From Holothuria scabra (taxonomy: Eukaryota; Echinodermata; Holothuroidea; Aspidochirotida; Holothuriidae), in contig CM074185.1 in assembly GCA_037179385.1 (NCBI GenBank), positions 7,373,371 to 7,437,370 of the forward strand: a stretch of 64,000 nt of DNA. Reading direction: 5' to 3'. A model generated the notes under the pieces. The model was given only the letters and a program-made list of their open reading frames with translations, had not been told where the DNA came from and searched no databases. How positions within the stretch are numbered: the stretch's first letter is position 1; each line of letters begins with the position of its first letter. A program made the translations under genes and the position numbers. Shown here in pieces: positions 22,178-33,400 of this stretch.

Positions 22178-23881
22178 CAGTGACTCGAGTCTGACTCTAG
22201 TCCCAAACTCATGGGACTCGACTCGACTCAAGTCACTACTTGGCAAAGACTTGACGTGACTCCAGTCACCATAAAATAAAATTTAAAAGACTCAAAATGA
22301 CTAGAGTCACAGAAGTGAATGACTCGACTTGACTTGAGTCCTTGTCCACTATGACTGGAGTCACATCTGAGATTAATAAAACAGAAACTAAATTTTTCTC
22401 ATCATCGGATGCAAAGCAACTGCCTTTCATCACTGCTGTATCCATTTCTGTATGCGCATTTAACTGTACGGGGATCCTAATTACACACAGCTCTGCTTAA
22501 CATGTGTAACTTTGTGCTGTCAATTTCAGGAGATAACTTGTACAACAAACTTCTCGAAGCTGAGTGCCCTGAGTGTAGTACTAATAATGGTACAGTGCCA
22601 GACTGCCAGTGTAAACATTAAGATTTCCCTCGATCTCAGTGCCTATCCTAGTATGCTACTCTCTAGAGATGGGATGACCGATTTCCTTCTGTACAAGTAT
22701 GTGGTATTTTGACTTGAAGTAGCTGAAGATGTGACAAACAAAATTTCATTTCCATGTAGGCCTATTCAGTTGGTAATATCTGTTATTGGTATCGAGGATT
22801 TAGATTAACGAAATCAGTTTGTTAACGCGAACACCATTCGCACTGATGAATCATAGTTAAGGCCAATTATAATTATCACTTGTTTACGTACAGTAACATT
22901 GGGGCCTCAGTGTTGTGTAACAGGTAGCAATAATGTTTGTATGTTCGCAGCAAGATTAATTAGTGGAGTGTCTCCTAGGTTATGATGATGTTATGTGTGG
23001 AAGCGTACTGCCTAGTTTGTGTTGTACATAAGTGTCTTGAGACTCAATGAAGGCTTTAAAGTGTAGTGTAGGAGTTAAGCTACTTGATTATCTGAGTGAG
23101 ACATATTTAGATGAATTACAGTATGTCACTGCTGAATGTGTAAAGATTAATGTATTACTAACTTAAAGATGTGTGTATTCCATTCTTCACATGTAGGATT
23201 GTGAATAGGATTGTGAAGTTGCATTTCACTTGAAAGTAAGTGTGGACATCAGTCACCTTCTTAACCTCCCCCTCCACAGGCGCACAAGGCGGGGTGCAGA
23301 GGGGCACTCACCTTCCCAAATCTTGTGAAAGCAGTTGGTCTATTCAGGCAAAAATGATAGACTGTGACATTGTTCAGGCAAAACATGCTCTTGTCCCCTC
23401 ATAGAAAACTACCCCTGTACACCTATGCCCCCCTCCTCCAACAAAAGTGTGCAGTCACTTAGCAAAGGACCGCATTTGCAAAAGATGAACCTATCACACC
23501 ATGGACTTGAGGTACCTGTAACTCAACATGTATAAAGAGAACAGGTGACTTGCAGTGACTCAAAGAAAGTAAACCAGTTCTGACTGAGGTGACTCAAGTC
23601 ACAAGACCACTCAAAGCTTTCGAAAGACTCGAAGTGACTCTACTCGAGCTGAGGGAAGACTTGACTAGAATTGCTAAAGACTCAATGTGACTCGACACTT
23701 TGTGACTCGAGGTGATTCAAAGCTTTTGAAAGACTCGAAATGACTTGACTTGAGCTGAGGGAAGACTCAGCATGACTCGACTTGACTAGAATTGCTAAAG
23801 ACTCGACGTGACTTGAGACTCAACACCTTGTGAATCAAGGTGACTTGTGATTCGACATCAAGTGACTCGATGACAACACTG
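22178..23881. mobile_element. 1.7-kb element with CAGTG/CACTG ends and GACTCGA-rich flanks
   Basis: CAGTGACTCGAGTC begins at 22178 and CGATGACAACACTG ends at 23881, an inverted pair as in hAT elements. The outer regions (22178-22372, 23500-23881) are long degenerate runs of GACTCGACTTGACT-like sequence. The core lacks a transposase frame. No convincing 8-bp target duplication flanks it, so the hAT assignment is tentative. Confidence 0.45.
22530..22621 (+). CDS. Candidate small Cys-rich terminal exon, unknown
   Basis: After an acceptor (CAATTTCAG, 22521-22529) a frame with two leading bases reads DNLYNKLLEAECPECSTNNG and then TVPDCQCKH before TAA at 22619. The C-x2-C-x9-C-x-C-x-H spacing could bind zinc. 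No partner exon is identified, and it lies inside the GACTCGA element, so it could be captured or chance sequence. Confidence 0.15.
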
Positions 23882-24585
23882 ACACTAGGTAAGTATAGTA
23901 CTGTATGATAAATTGTATCCTCTACTTGATCACTTTATCTTGTTGGTTAGAGATCCCTGTTGCAACATGTAAACATACAGCAGTATTCAAGTTAAATTTT
24001 GATATTCACCTGACAACAGTTGTATCATAAAATTGTCATTGCCACTATTAGCCTCACCTGTTTCACAAGTGAACAATTGAGAATGTTCTAGAACATCCAC
24101 CAATTTCTGCACTGTCATGTTGTTGTACAAAAGCCACAGCCTAACATAAAAAAGCAAATTGTCATCCATGGAAACTGAAACTTTAGGAGGTCCAGAACAG
24201 TAACATGCTGTTTCTCTAAGTTCTTAAGAATTATATTTCATGCTGTCATTTCTTTAACCAGTTTCCAAATTCATGTCACCTACTAAATATACAAAATACA
24301 GTACTTGAGGATTTTTTTCTTATTTATTGTTTTCCAACAATTGTCACTACAGTGTAACAGTGACTTCTTTGGATACTGTACTGTACCTCTAAACTGGATC
24401 TGGAATTTTAAGATCTGGCCGGACCAGAGTTTACTGGACAGTATGAACTATGGTAGGCCTATGTGCCAGTTCATATTAAATCTGACCGGACCTAAGTTTT
24501 CCAATTGAAGTCTTTTCAACGTAATCCCTCAGGTTAGTAGGTGAAATTCAGTGACACACCAGTAATGCATTATATGTACAGTACT
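23882..24585. other. Unassigned sequence
   Basis: No gene or element recognised. Frames at 23987-24169 and 24305-24508 are short, with no motifs. Confidence 0.4.
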
Positions 24586-24735
24586 GTAGTTTAAGAGTTT
24601 TACAGCCAAGTTTCCAACCAATTGGTTCAAATCGAGCTGACCACAGTTTTTTTTTTCCAGTTGTGGTTCACTGGCTTGTTTTCCCTACTCTATTGCTTAT
24701 GCTGAGCACCAAGCACAGTGGTAGCAGGTGGTTTT
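24586..24735 (-). repeat. tRNA-derived SINE body (minus strand)
   Basis: This is the reverse complement of the family body: 'caattggttcaaatcgagctg', 'ccagttgtggttcactggct', then 'tgctgagcaccaagcacagtgg'. The tRNA-like head beyond 24735 is not recognisable. Confidence 0.75.
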
Positions 24736-26030
24736 TGGTTTCCCGAAAGGGAAATCCTTTGGACTCATGCAGACTACACTTTTGCAAAACATGTGTAGGA
24801 TCGTGCATTTTAGTGTTGGCTGAGGCTATGGTTTGTAAGCTCAACGACTGAGAATTATTTCTTTGTTTTATTTTCAGTAGAATAGTACCAAGCCAAAGCC
24901 TGTCTTCATTTTGGATGATTGAGGTTGTTGTTGCTAGGGTAAATCATTGTTAAGAGGGACATCTGTGTGAATGGTATTGCTGGACACTTAATTCACCAAA
25001 TATATACAGTATTGCAATGTTTGCCTGTTTGTTTCTTTTTGAAAAAATACTGTGACTTTCATCAGGTATATTTGTAATTTCTGATTGCATAATTGCATAA
25101 ACATCAAATTTCGTCTAGAAAATATGTCCACATAAGGCCGTCAGAAATATGTGTACTGTACCTTCTGTAAAATGTAGCAATCTTGAAGAAGCTGTGTTTT
25201 ACTAAGTGGTTGTACATTACTTGATAGCAGGGCATAGTCAAATATTTTCATGTTTTCACAAAGTAACTGACATTTATACATCACTACTTTGTCAACATTT
25301 TTGCTTAGAATTATAATTTTACTACTCGTTATGCATGGTAAAAGGTACTTCGATGCTCTCGCTAAGAATTGTGAGGTTATTTAGTTCAAGATACAGCTTT
25401 ACTCCCTATTATATAAGTGAAAGGCATTGTACCGTCTGAAAGGTCACACGTCCTGCTGGCTTTTTGACCGCAGTTACGTAATAGCATGCACAATACATGC
25501 ATTCGGGTCAGTTAGTGGTTGTGACCTTATATCAACAGAGAGCACAGTAAAGTACTACTGTGTTTCTTGCATGGAGGCTAACATTTATTTTGATTTATAC
25601 ATCAATACTTCCACAAAATATTGTTTTAAATCATTTTTAAAGATTTGTCTCCCATTTGCAAACTTCAAAAATACCTTTGGTACAAATTGTTAGGAACTTT
25701 TAGCCAAGATACACTCTTTACTCCCTATGATTTACTGTAAGTAGAAGACATCTGGACCTCCTAAAAGGTCACTTATCGGGTCGACCTTTCTATTCTTTAT
25801 CGCAGTGACAACACGTGTAACTTTTGTTGAATCATTTCGCCGCGTCACTTCAACCGGATCGTAGTAGTGTATAGGTTATTACTGAGTCTTTTCACAGCCT
25901 GAAATTAGAACCAAAGAAAAACTTCAGAAAAAAAATTAGGCTACTGAAGGTTGTTTTGGACTGCCCACATCTAAAGAAATATTTCTCCCTTCTTTCTGGA
26001 AACTTTTTATACGTAGGTTTTGATTTAAGT
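24736..26030. other. Unassigned AT-rich sequence
   Basis: No gene supported. A loose direct repeat occurs ('ttactccctat' at 25399 and 25719; 'aaaggtcac' at 25439 and 25764). It suggests an old duplication of about 325 bp. Confidence 0.4.
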
Positions 26031-26034
26031 CTTG

Positions 26035-26120
26035 AGTATGAGGGGGCCATGACTTGAACTCCCAACCTCCTGACTGCATGTCTGATGCTCTGACCATTAG
26101 ACCATGCAGTGGATACTGTC
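26035..26120 (-). repeat. tRNA-like SINE head (minus strand)
   Basis: On the minus strand, TGGTCTAATGGTCAGAGCATC (A-box region) is followed by GGGAGTTCAAGTC (B-box region), giving a tRNA-like outline. The body is not attached. It matches the head type of the SINE at 46436. Confidence 0.6.
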
Positions 26121-26900
26121 AGTACTGTAGTGTCAGTTAGATAAAAAACTACTGTATGTAAAATTCAAATGTGGTTGTGAATACAGTTCATGTTTGATCT
26201 CAAACATGACTTTTAAATAACTTTCTAAAGATGCCTCTTTTGACAGTTAGGGAATACCATGGTCATTCAGTACTGTATGTCTATACATCCCCCAAGCTAA
26301 CTGGGAGGAGGGGGGATCCTTCAGGGTCCAAGTGCAATGCAAGTCAAATTACAATATTACCTCAAGTACTTACCTGTACTACAGTACAGTATGATGACAA
26401 AGGGACCAAGCATAGAGGTCACCCAAAAATGATGCTTAATGAAGTACTTGCAATACTGTATGAGAGTAACTTTTAATGATGCAGTACACTTAATGATCTC
26501 ACCCTTTAAAACAAATACTGGGGTGGGATCATCATTTTTGACAACGTGATAGTGCACATTCTCTTTTCCATTCTATCCAGGTGATATGAGCTAATTATGT
26601 CTATTGATATTGACCTCCATGAATGAAGAATTTGTTGCAGTAGTTAGTTTTACGGCCCAGTAATTGGTTCATGAATGAAGAGACCATAATTTACAGTAGT
26701 CTGTTTATATGTACAGAACAGTACTCAACAGCTTTGTTTTTTTCAGACTTGGCATGAATTCACACCGATTTATTTATAGATATGTTATGCAATTTACAGT
26801 AGTATTTAAGTTTAAATCAGAGACATCATGCCCCTTGGTACACCACCTCTTCTATTAATTTTCTCCATTAGACTGAACTTTCACTGAATCTAGATTTTAA
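26121..26900. other. Unassigned sequence
   Basis: No gene or defined element. Short frames at 26231-26476 and 26357-26557 overlap on opposite strands, and neither shows a recognisable motif. Confidence 0.4.
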
Positions 26901-26907
26901 CACTGGA

Positions 26908-27018
26908 TTGATCAAAGGTTCACTAGACTGAAGGTTCCTTGATCAAGTGTTCACTCAAATGTGAAGCAGACTTTTGACCTTGTAGTGAACCTTTGGTCTA
27001 GAGAATCTTTGATCAAAC
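26908..27018. repeat. Short foldback with TTGATCAAAG ends
   Basis: 'ttgatcaaaggttcactaga' at 26909 is mirrored by 'tagtgaacctttggtctaga' and 'ctttgatcaaac' at 26986-27017, making an imperfect inverted repeat of about 110 bp. It could be a small MITE. No target duplication could be assigned. Confidence 0.4.
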
Positions 27019-27235
27019 AATCCCTCTCAGTTGTCAAAATCTTCAACATATAGAGTACAGTATCTTCAAACTTTTCAACCTTCTACAGCATCCATATACT
27101 CGTTTGATGTGTGATAGGCTAAAACACAAAAAAAGTCTGTTGTAACACCATGATCAAATAAATTGGAAGGAAGGAAAAGAAGATAATCTCCCTGCAAAAA
27201 CATAGAGAAGTTAGATATTGTAGTTATTATTGTAG

Positions 27236-27300
27236 ATCTGGAGTTTTACTGCTCAGTTTCAAAGCAAATGGTTCAAGTTGAGCCCGAAATAAGTTGCTAT
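27236..27300 (-). repeat. SINE 3' fragment (minus strand)
   Basis: 'ggagttttactgctcagttt', then 'aaatggttcaagttgagccc', is the reversed 3' part of the recurrent SINE. It lies just upstream of the first putative TRAF exon. Confidence 0.6.
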
Positions 27301-27355
27301 GGTTAATGTTGCTGTGCTTTAATAATGTTTACCCACATTTTGTATTTTTTTTCAG

Positions 27356-27482
27356 GTATTGATAAAGGTATACAGTACAATAAAGATATTTTAAAGAAGA
27401 AGAGCTGAAATTGAAGTCGACAGAAAGCTAATATTGCAATTGGACAATAACTGAGACAACAGAAGGAGGATTAATTAACAAG
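27356..27482 (+). other. Probable noncoding 5' exon of the TRAF gene
   Basis: A strong polypyrimidine tract and TTTTTTTTCAG end at 27355, and a consensus donor AAG|GTACGT follows 27482. All frames contain stops. In the frame that would continue into the next exon, TAA lies two codons before the junction (27476-27478). This supports translation starting at ATG 30394. It assumes direct splicing to 30377, which is inferred. Confidence 0.45.
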
Positions 27483-28563
27483 GTACGTATACAACAAGTG
27501 CAATTCTGTAGAAAATTCCTTTTGTTTATGTAATTACAGTACAGTATGTTAGGACTTAGTACTTCAAAATGCTGTAGACTGCATGACTTCAAAATTTAAG
27601 ATTTGGAGTGTTGCACAGTATAGCAATTTTCTTTTGTCAACCCTTTATAAATAAGACTGAGAAGGAAAATAAAAAATGTTTGTCCTCCACCTTTCCCTGG
27701 AAGCACATCAGGTGCATTCAGGTGGCCCTGGCGTTCACTATTGAACAGTGCATACTGGATACAGTAAATTGTGGTGGCTGGCAAACTGTACGGCCATATT
27801 GCAGAAGGGAAAAGAGATGATTTCATTTCAGCTTCTATCTAGGTATTAATATTTTTGTGAAATATTTGAAAGGAGAAGTTTAACCCAAAATTTAATTTTC
27901 ATATGTGAAAGAGGAATTAAATCTACACAGTGTGGTGAAACTTCCATTCCAAATCAGACAAGTATTCCTAGAGATATCAGTGAATGAAGTCAGTAGGTTT
28001 GTGTTCAAAAGTCTGTTTGAGGGCAGCAGAGCTTATATCACTTCCTCAAATTGAAAAGGAATGCTTTGTTTCCCTTTGTTTTTTTTCAGACTGTTGTATT
28101 GACCTTGATGTTAATAAAGTAGGAATAGGGACTCCTTGTGGGGATGCAATGTGTGTAAAGTTCTCATGTCACTTATGCAATCACATTTTATTAATATGGG
28201 ATTTTTGAGGAGAAAATCGATTCTAAAGTATAAAGAAAAACAAAAGGCTGCACACTAATGTGAGGATATTATGTGATATGTGCTTGCTTCAAGTTCATTT
28301 TTTGTTGAAAATGTGAAAACTTTGCGTGCTGATATCTGGAGAACCACACATTGGATTTCAATGCAAATTTCACCAAAGTGCTAACAATTACTGTAGCACC
28401 CCTGGGACATGCCAAATTCTGTTGTGACCTTGAAACCTTCCCTCTGTCATCCACACATCCCGACAGTTATTTTTGCTGGCGATGAATGTGAGTACGGTAA
28501 ATTTTTTTGAGTACTGGTCATTTTTTCAACAGCTGGTATTAACAAACCAAATATCTTTGGTAA
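27483..28563. other. Intron sequence, nothing firm
   Basis: Putative first intron of the TRAF gene. A Cys-rich open stretch after TTTTTTTTCAG at 28090-28208 (contains CGDAMC and CHLCNH, ends TGA) looks exon-like, but no family is recognised. I see no other structure. Confidence 0.3.
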
Positions 28564-29525
28564 TTTTGATTCCTTGACGTAGTCAGAGGAATCTATGTGA
28601 TTGTGATACTGTGTGTGTGTGTGTGTGTATGTGTGTGTGTATGTACAGTACGTATGTGTGTGTGTACAGTATGTGACACTTTGCTTGTAAACGCTCTATC
28701 TCAAGAAGGGTAACTTTGACTGACCTCATCCTTCGTGTGTGGGTTGGTCATATTGAGTAGATGAGCCCTATTGTTTTTGGTGGAGGTCAAAGGTCACTTG
28801 GGGTCATGAGAGGTTAAAAGATCAAAACTTTTTAAACACAATATCTCAAGGAAGGTGCAAGTGACCATGCTCATCTTTGAGCGTGTGGGTTGGTTGTATT
28901 AAGTATATGATCCATATTGATTTCTGTGGAGGTCAAAGGTCATTTGGGGTCATGAGAGGTTAAAAGGTCAAAACCTAGTGAGCACGGTACAGTATCTGAA
29001 GAAATATGGGTGTGACTGAGCTCATGTTTAGTGTGTGGGTTGGCTGTATTGAGATGGTGATCTTAGTTGATATTTGTGAAGGTCAAAGGTCATTTGGGGT
29101 TAGCAGTGTCAAAGTCTGACAAACTTGCTTGCATAGTATTACTGTACAAGAAAGGTAACTTGTAGGGTCCTCATACTTGACATGTAGATGATGCATTGTG
29201 AATAAATAATCCCTATACTTTTTGGTGGAGGTCAAATCTCCCTTTGGTTCACAAGGGGTCAAAGTCTCAATATCATATTTACACAAATTTCCAATGGTTG
29301 GAGTCTTGGATACTGCAAAATTTCACACATAGTATGTAGATGTTAATATATCATGAGCAGAACCGTAGTTCTTGTAGAGAGCTTCGATGGCTTGCATGTA
29401 TACTTTGTGGGTACATTACAGAGCACTGTCAATTTGAAAAATATTACGCAGCACTGTTCATTTGAAAAAAAGATAGGCTTCAATTTCAGTGGCAAGGAAT
29501 CACTAAGCCTTTTGGCTTTCTGGTT
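28564..29525 (+). mobile_element. Helitron-like element, second terminal family, DR1 array (copy 3)
   Basis: The left hairpin is partly decayed (TTGATTCCTTGACGTAGTCAGAGGAATC) and is followed by a TG microsatellite (28608-28670). Four units of about 147 bp carry AGGTCAAAGGTCA near 28786, 28932 and 29080, and a decayed one near 29228. The right end has GGCAAGGAATC, the AAGCC-TTTT-GGCTT hairpin and TTCTGGTT, as in the copy ending at 15038. It lies in the first TRAF intron. Confidence 0.7.
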
Positions 29526-30376
29526 ATAACCTGCACCTTTCGCACACATTATCGTGATAACATTTCAGATTCCATGTGGACTACATAACATTGAAATTGT
29601 TTTGGTGGGGATATAGTGAGAGTGTTGAATCCATCTTCTTCCTGGAGTACTGGCCTTAATTGTCTGTACTGTAGGTGCTATATATACTACAGTAACTGCA
29701 GCACCTGATGAGGTCATTTCTGTAGACCTATAGAACTATTATTGTAGAAACAAGTGAATTAAGATCATTGAGATATTTAATTATCAAAAAGCCTATGAAG
29801 AGATGATAAAATCTAAGATTTTGAGTAGAAGAAAATCAAAGGGAGGAGAGTGATGTTAATATTTTCAAACATAGTAGTTAATATTCCAAATGTAGCCCAC
29901 AATGCAGTCAGTGGTGATTAGAAATAAAAGCTTGCTTCAAGGTTCCTTTAAGCTGGGATTTGAAGGCTTTTAAAGGCTACTGTATTTACTGTACTTTTGA
30001 AAGTACAGTATGGACATTGCTGCAAAGGTCTCCCCTTCTTTAAAAATCTTCTTAAAAAGAAGCCAAGATACTGACATTTTTTGACATTCTTATGGAAATA
30101 AAAAAGGGGGAAAGTTTACCCTGCTTTTTGGAAAGTGGGAACAAAAAATCCCCCTCCCCCAACAAAAGCCCTGCCATAGAAATTTGATCTAATATTATAG
30201 AAATTATTGAAGGTCTCCAGGAGATAGGATTTCAAGGAAGTTGATTCATAAACTTATTTGGGAAAGTCTGTGACTCATAATGTGCAATACAGTAGTCACT
30301 GTCAAGGTTTTATAATGGAGCCTATTTAAGTAATGAGTAACTGTTCTCACATCATTCTCCTCTTCTTCTCCAACAG
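29526..30376. other. Intron sequence, nothing firm
   Basis: No element or exon recognised. A pyrimidine-rich stretch (30348-30374) is the acceptor region of the next exon. Confidence 0.4.
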
Positions 30377-30432
30377 AATCAATTCCGTTTGTGATGGGAA
30401 AGTGTTCTGTTTGTTCATCAGAACTTGGAACG
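30377..30432 (+). CDS. TRAF coding exon 1 (start exon)
   Basis: The acceptor is CTTCTCCAACAG and the donor ACG|GTAAGT. In the frame leaving at phase 0 it reads SIPFVMGKCSVCSSELGT. ATG at 30394 gives MGKCSVCSSELGT, the first CxxC pair of the zinc-binding module. The alternative is a start in an upstream exon not found here. Confidence 0.6.
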
Positions 30433-33400
30433 GTAAGTACAGTACTGTAATCAGAGGCTGTGCCTCGGGTATAATGGCATGGCATGTGAAGAGTGTGTAA
30501 ATGTCTGCAATGGTGTTAAAAGTGGTTGACTCAGTATGCAAGTACAGTAGCTGTCAGTGAATTAGTGAATTACATGTTTTTTTTGGTTTGGATGGTAAGA
30601 GAAACCTATGCATTCATGATGGCGTGTGTGTGTGTGTTTGTGTGTGTGTTTGTGACACTTTGCTCATTAACACGATATCTCAAGTTAGGAATGTCTGACA
30701 GTTTGCAAACTTGGTACATAGATGAGCCATATTGAGAGGAAAAACCCTATTGTATTTGGTGGAGGTCAAAGGTCATTTGGGGTCACCAGGGGTCAAAGTC
30801 TGAAAACCTTGTTAATGCTATATTGCAAGGTAGGAAACTTGGATAGATTTCAAATTTGGTATGTGGATGTGCTATAGTCAGGAGATGGTCCCTATTGTTT
30901 TTGGCTGAGGTCAAAGGTCATCTGGGGTCACCAGGGGTCAAAGCCTGAAAATTTAGTTAACACAATATCTCAAGGTAGGAAACTTGGATAGATTTCATAT
31001 TTGGTATGTGGATGCATTATAGAAAGTAGATGGTTCGTAAAGTTTTTGGCTGAGGTCAAAGGTCATCTGGGGTCACCAGGGGTCATAGTCTGAAAACCTT
31101 TTAACACAATATCTCAAGTTTGGAAGCTTGGATAGATTTCATATTTGGTATGTGGATGCGTTATGGTCAGGAGATGGTGCCTATTGTTTTTGGTGGAGGT
31201 CAAAGGTCATCTGGGGTTACCAGAAGTCAAAATCTGAAAACCTTGTTAATGCGATATCTCAAGGTAGGAAACTTGGATAGATTTCATATTTGAAATGTAA
31301 ATTTGTGTTATAGTCAGTAGATTGCCCCTATTGTTTTTGGGGGAGGTCAAAGGTCATTTGGGGTAACTGGGGGTCAAAGTCTGAAAATTTCGTTAACACA
31401 ATATCTTAAGTTTGGAAGCTTGGATAGATTTCATATTTAGTATGTGGATGCATTATGATCAGGAGATGGTCTCTATTGTACTTAGGTGGAGGTCAAATGT
31501 CATCTGGGGTCACCAGGGGTCAAAGTCTAAAAATCTTGTTAACACAACATCTCAAGTTTGGAAGCTTGGATGTATTTCATATTTAGGTTTGTAAATGTGT
31601 TATAGTCAGTAGACGGTCCCTATTATTTTGGCGGAGGTCAAAGGTCATCTGGGGTCACAGGGGTCAAAGTCTGAAAATCTCGTTAACACAATATCTCAAG
31701 GAAGGAAGCTTGGATAGATTTCTTATTTAGTATGTGGATGCATTATGATCAGGAGATGGTCCCCATTGTTTTTGGGTGGAAGTCAAATGTCATCTGGGGT
31801 CACCAGGGGTCAAAGTCTGAAAACCTTGTTAACGCAATATTTCAAGGTAGGAAACTTCGATTTGATTTCATATATGGTATGTGGATGTGTTATAGTAAGT
31901 AGATGGTCCCTATTGTTTTTGTCGTAGGTCAAAGGTCATCTGGGGTCCCCAGGGGTCAAAGCCCGGAAACACTTTTAAATATGATCTCTGAAGAAAACTG
32001 TTTGTCCGTTTATCTGTGTGTTGTTTGTACGTCTAGCTATGTATGGCTTTTATGAAGGTCAAAAGGTCATCTGGAATGACAAAATTATATTTTGAACATG
32101 CTAGTATAACATTTGAATGAGAAGATAATGGTGCATGATGGCACTCTTTGAAACGGAACATTTACGTATCATCGAAACCTCAATGCATTCTGGTTTGTAT
32201 AAATTGTATAGTGCTGCATGGTACCTGTACTAATCACACAATATCTTGTAAATGTTTCAAGGGGGAATGCAGTCACCCCAGGCAGTTAGGATGTATGTGT
32301 AGTACTGCATGTAGTCTGTCCTGTTTCATGATTGGCTCCTGAGAGTCTTGTACTGTATGCTTTTCTTGTTCTTGTTCAATTATGAAACAAGCCAATGAGC
32401 CACAACTGGAGAAAAAGCAATGAACCAATAGGTTGGAAACTGGGCTGTAAAACTCCATCTAACTAAGTAACTAACCTTACATGGTAATCACAATTGGAAA
32501 GTAAAGTATACATTGTCAAGTGTCTGTGAAATTAACACATTTAAGCAAAATGTGGTGACATGATACAGTAAATTAGTTAGTTAGATGGAGTTTTACTGCC
32601 CAGTTTCTAGCCCATTGGTTCAAGTTGAGCAGGCCACAGCCTTTTTTTCCAGTTGTGGCTCACTGGTTTGTTTTCCCTACGTACTCCATTGCTTATGGGG
32701 AGTATCACGCACAATGGCAGTAGGTTCCATTATTAGAGTCTTTGGTATGACTTGACCTGGGAATCTAACATGGGCCTTCCGCGTGAGAGGCAAATGCTCT
32801 ACTGTTATACCAAACATGCAGTGACATGATAAATGATGACCAGTACTGTAAGTATGACAGAGTATAGCCTACATATTCAATGTAGGATCTCTGCAGTTCT
32901 CCTTTCAAGTTAATCTTATTATTAAACTAGAGTTCATGAGTACCTGTGGGGCCTACGTCATGCCGACTTGGCTTAAGAAATTGAATTTTTCTTTCAACAA
33001 TGTATGCCATCGAATGGCTACTATAGAACTCTGGGAGAAAAGCATGTAATGGAAGTACAAAAGCTCAAAATGGAAGTAAAGTATTTACTGAAGAAAGAGA
33101 ACTGCAAGTCAGCAGTTGGTAAATACAGTATGTGAATGAAAAGAGAAACACAACTTTTCAAAATTGCTGTTCAGATCAGTGATTACAGGAGGTTTTGAAG
33201 TTTTGAAAACTTGTGGACTGTTGTTAAAATAAAAAAAGAAATAAAAAAAAACAGAAAAAAATGCAATAAAAAACATCAAAAAAGAGTGAGAAGATATAAT
33301 AATTGCATGCTGCACAAACAAAGACAGGAAATATGGTTTTGCCTAGCATCATTTGAAAACTTCATCCATGCTGGGAAAAGCCCCTTAGCTACTTTTGAAA

